A program made the translations under genes and the position numbers. This document shows, in pieces, positions 6,419 to 8,372 of a stretch of 8,372 nucleotides of DNA (the stretch's first letter is position 1; each line of letters begins with the position of its first letter). The stretch spans positions 801-9,172 of the forward strand of contig DBYT01000112.1 of assembly GCA_002309915.1 (NCBI GenBank), written 5' to 3'. The stretch is from Bacteroidales bacterium UBA1179. GTDB lineage: Bacteria; Bacteroidota; Bacteroidia; Bacteroidales; Bacteroidaceae. The notes under the pieces are model-generated. The model made no database searches, was not told the origin of the DNA, and saw only the letters and a program-made list of their open reading frames with translations.

Positions 6419-7201
6419 TCAATTCCCCAATCCGAGTCCCTTGAGCACGTTTATATCGGCCTTCTTGTCAAACACACGGCCACCGGCGCCAACGGCCTGA
6501 ACATTAATGTAATATACTCCGTCATTCACCACATCGCCGTGATAGGTGCCGTCCCAGATCTCAAACAGGTAGCCGCCGTCGTTGTCGGGCTGGGCATCGG
6601 GAGGGAGCACCTGATCCAGTTTGCCCGATACTGTCTTTATGGTCTGCCCCCAACGGTTGAATATGGCTACGTTCAACTGCACGATGGAGCGTACATATAT
6701 CTTGTATACGTCGTTTATGCCGTCGCCGTTGGGCGAGAAGGCGTTGAAAAGACGTATCTCAGAGTCACCTATAGTGAATTTCATGGGAGCCACATCGGCA
6801 CCCATAACGGTCTCTGTCTCACCGGTTTCGCGGTATGACCAGGCGTAATAGACGTGGAATTTGCCGTTATCAGTGAACTCGTATTCGGTCACCCTATCCT
6901 GACGTTTCAGATAATCCGTCTCCACCGATGTCTGGCTGTCCTCACGTTTGACAGTCCACTCGGGGAACAGCACATATGACTTGCCGTCATCGGTCACCAG
7001 TTCCGATATGAATTTGGCCCTAAGGGGAGCGTTGAGTTCCGATGGAGAATCCTCACCCGGAGATATCACGGTCGAATCGCCCGATGCCGATACCAGAATG
7101 ACCTTGACCTGCACCTGAGGAGTGCCGGCCAGGGCAGTGAAACAGGGTGTCGCAGCCATGACCGCGGCACACAAAAACCTTAGAAAACCACTCTTTTTCA
7201 T
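6419..7201 (-). CDS. Secreted protein with C-terminal CHU_C (T9SS type B sorting / gliding-motility-associated) domain
   Basis: 260 residues from the ATG at 7201-7199. The frame continues upstream for 20 codons, but this start gives a clean signal peptide (MKKSGF, hydrophobic core about 6-19, ALA-G cleavage near 25/26), and a -7 box lies within that upstream stretch. Residues 27-145 form an unrecognised, mostly beta-like region (FPEWTVKRED, YEFTDNGKFHVYYAWSY), possibly Ig/PKD-like. Residues 152-256 match the CHU_C pattern: NAFSPNGDGINDVYKI, AIFNRWGQ, EIWDGTYHGDVVNDGVYYI. In T9SS-bearing Bacteroidota such domains direct proteins across the outer membrane; whether this organism has a T9SS is not visible here. 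The stop lies 6 bp before uvrA, so it is probably the first gene of a two-gene operon. Confidence 0.88.
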   Translation of the reverse strand: MKKSGFLRFLCAAVMAATPCFTALAGTPQVQVKVILVSASGDSTVISPGEDSPSELNAPLRAKFISELVTDDGKSYVLFPEWTVKREDSQTSVETDYLKRQDRVTEYEFTDNGKFHVYYAWSYRETGETETVMGADVAPMKFTIGDSEIRLFNAFSPNGDGINDVYKIYVRSIVQLNVAIFNRWGQTIKTVSGKLDQVLPPDAQPDNDGGYLFEIWDGTYHGDVVNDGVYYINVQAVGAGGRVFDKKADINVLKGLGLGN

Positions 7202-7220
7202 ACAGTCTCGTTTCAAAACG

Positions 7221-7251
7221 CAAAGGTACTCAAAATATACTTTGATTCTAA
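7221..7251 (-). promoter_or_regulatory. Promoter of the CHU_C-protein/uvrA operon
   Basis: On the minus strand TACCTTTG (7228-7221) matches the -7 consensus TAnnTTTG exactly. TTAG (7251-7248) lies 19 bp upstream and matches the -33 TTTG element at three of four bases. The -7 box ends 19 bases before the chosen ATG, leaving a leader of about a dozen bases. This is the best-spaced promoter in the window. Confidence 0.6.
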
Positions 7252-7305
7252 CTTTGGCCATTGTTATAGATAATAATATATAAACGTAGATTAAACGCTT
7301 TTTTG

Positions 7306-7313
7306 TATTTTTG
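7306..7313 (+). promoter_or_regulatory. -7 box for the LysM/PBP1 gene
   Basis: TATTTTTG matches TAnnTTTG and ends 21 bases before the ATG at 7335. No convincing -33 TTTG lies 19 bp upstream. The 133-bp divergent spacer (7202-7334) is clearly more AT-rich than the flanking genes, as expected for back-to-back promoters. Confidence 0.5.
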
Positions 7314-7334
7314 CCCTCTGAAACTTATCCACTT

Positions 7335-8372
7335 ATGAGAAATCTGAGAACAATCATATCAACGGTATTGCTGTCAGTGCTTTTCAGCATTCAGGCATCA
7401 GCGCAGGATTATTTCATGCATACCGTAACCCAGGGACAGGGTCTTTACTCCATATCAAGAATGTACGGCGTGACCGAGGATGATATCATCAGACTCAATC
7501 CCGGCAGTGAGAAGGTTATAAAGACCGGCCAGGAACTGCGTATCCCCAACAAGAAGCCGTCCGCCACATCGGGCAAGTTCCACACCGTCCAGAAAGGCGA
7601 GACACTGTTCCGTCTGGCAGTCCAGAACCGCATATCGGTCAAGGAACTTTGCGACGCCAACCCCGGCCTCTCAGCCGACAATTTCAAGATAGGCCAGGTC
7701 ATCACCATCCCCGCCCCGTCCGATAAGGACCCGCTGGCCTCAACCATCGAGAATGCCGGTGACAACGCCCCTCAGGACATAAAGGACGATGCACAGACCA
7801 TCCAGTCTGATACCGCCGTCTACAAGACCACTCATGTAGTCAGGAAACGTGAGACCGTGTTCCGCATATGCCGCAACTACAACATAACACAGGATGAGTT
7901 CTTCCGGGCCAATCCCGAATACAGATACACCAAGCTCAAGCAGGGCGCCGTAGTAAACATACCTTTCTCAAGCAAAGAGATAGAGCATCGCAAGAAGCGT
8001 ATCCTTGAGGCTCAGAACCGCATGGAGGCCCTTCCCGACAGCATGCTGTTCAGCATGAACGAGAGCCGCCGGAATGAATCGGACGGTACCATCACCGCCG
8101 CCCTCATCCTGCCCTTCTCGCTCGGCGATTCAACAACCACGCTCCAGAAACAGATGGTTGAGTTCTACCAGGGCATGCTTCTGGCTCTTGACAGGCTCAA
8201 GGAAGAGAACATAGCCGTAAATCTCAAAGTGTTCGACTCCGAGGGTGAGGACAATTCCCTGACCCCGCTGCTGGAGAGCGGCAAACTTGATGACGTGGAT
8301 ATCGTATTCGGCCCCAGATGGACCAACCAGATAACCCAGATGGCCCGATGGTCAACCGCGCATCAGGTACCC
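7335..8372 (+). CDS. Exported LysM-repeat protein with type-1 periplasmic-binding (PBP1) fold, 3' truncated
   Basis: 346 residues are visible from the ATG at 7335, with no stop before the window edge. A signal peptide covers about 1-23 (MRNLRTIIS, hydrophobic core, ASA-Q). Three LysM repeats follow: HTVTQGQGLYSISRMYGVT to LRIP (29-71), HTVQKGETLFRLAVQNRIS to ITIP (83-126) and HVVRKRETVFRICRNYNIT to VNIP (167-210). The third is less canonical and is separated from the second by a polar linker rich in Asp and Gln. After a charged stretch (about 213-250), TAALILPFSL starts what looks like a PBP1 fold: FYQGMLLALDRLKEENIAVNLKVFDSE, then DIVFGPRWT. LysM binds peptidoglycan glycan strands, so the protein is probably held at the cell wall in the periplasm. 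What the PBP1-like domain binds is unknown; similar proteins are annotated as LysM/amino-acid ABC substrate-binding, though no transporter genes are visible. It is divergent from the CHU_C/uvrA pair. Confidence 0.87.
   Translation, partial: MRNLRTIISTVLLSVLFSIQASAQDYFMHTVTQGQGLYSISRMYGVTEDDIIRLNPGSEKVIKTGQELRIPNKKPSATSGKFHTVQKGETLFRLAVQNRISVKELCDANPGLSADNFKIGQVITIPAPSDKDPLASTIENAGDNAPQDIKDDAQTIQSDTAVYKTTHVVRKRETVFRICRNYNITQDEFFRANPEYRYTKLKQGAVVNIPFSSKEIEHRKKRILEAQNRMEALPDSMLFSMNESRRNESDGTITAALILPFSLGDSTTTLQKQMVEFYQGMLLALDRLKEENIAVNLKVFDSEGEDNSLTPLLESGKLDDVDIVFGPRWTNQITQMARWSTAHQVP

Noticed and set aside
7445..7765. 106-codon minus-strand open frame
   Set aside because: It is antisense to the LysM gene, which has a signal peptide and three clear repeats.

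Overview
The window looks like a chromosomal segment of a Bacteroidales bacterium (phylum Bacteroidota). The main clues are TAnnTTTG -7 boxes in front of several genes with no strong Shine-Dalgarno sequences, a six-bladed beta-propeller lipoprotein with a GRGPGEY motif, a protein ending in a CHU_C (type IX secretion, type B) domain, a PG_1098/THUMP-like methyltransferase tail, and a LysM plus PBP1-fold envelope protein. The genus cannot be told from this sequence. There are no RNA genes, CRISPR arrays or intact mobile elements.

Layout. The 3' end of a probable class I methyltransferase (+, 1-282) runs into and overlaps by 11 bp a convergent minus-strand cluster. That cluster, in transcription order, is an XRE/HipB-like antitoxin (2457-2107), a zeta-toxin-family P-loop kinase (2102-1512) and a beta-propeller lipoprotein (1492-272). 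The gaps are 4 and 19 bp, so one transcript could cover all three. The 170-bp divergent region 2458-2627 is dense. It holds a perfect 17-bp inverted repeat around the antitoxin promoter (probable autoregulatory operator), then a separate 19-bp inverted repeat with one mismatch that can form a long hairpin, then a TATCTTTG box for a plus-strand EamA/DMT-family exporter (2628-3518).

A short hairpin (3519-3545) separates that transporter from convergent uvrA. uvrA (minus, 6412-3551) encodes full-length excinuclease subunit A. It lies 6 bp downstream of a secreted CHU_C-domain protein gene (7201-6419), so the two probably share the promoter at 7221-7251. Divergent from this pair, across a 133-bp AT-rich spacer, is a gene for an exported protein with three LysM repeats and the start of a type-1 periplasmic-binding fold. 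It runs off the right edge.

The item most worth following is the toxin-antitoxin locus. The antitoxin looks like a fusion of a HipB-type DNA-binding domain with a C-terminal segment that may be the zeta-kinase neutralising part, it has a clear operator, and a surface-type lipoprotein gene sits directly downstream. The rest is housekeeping DNA repair, cell-envelope and transport genes.
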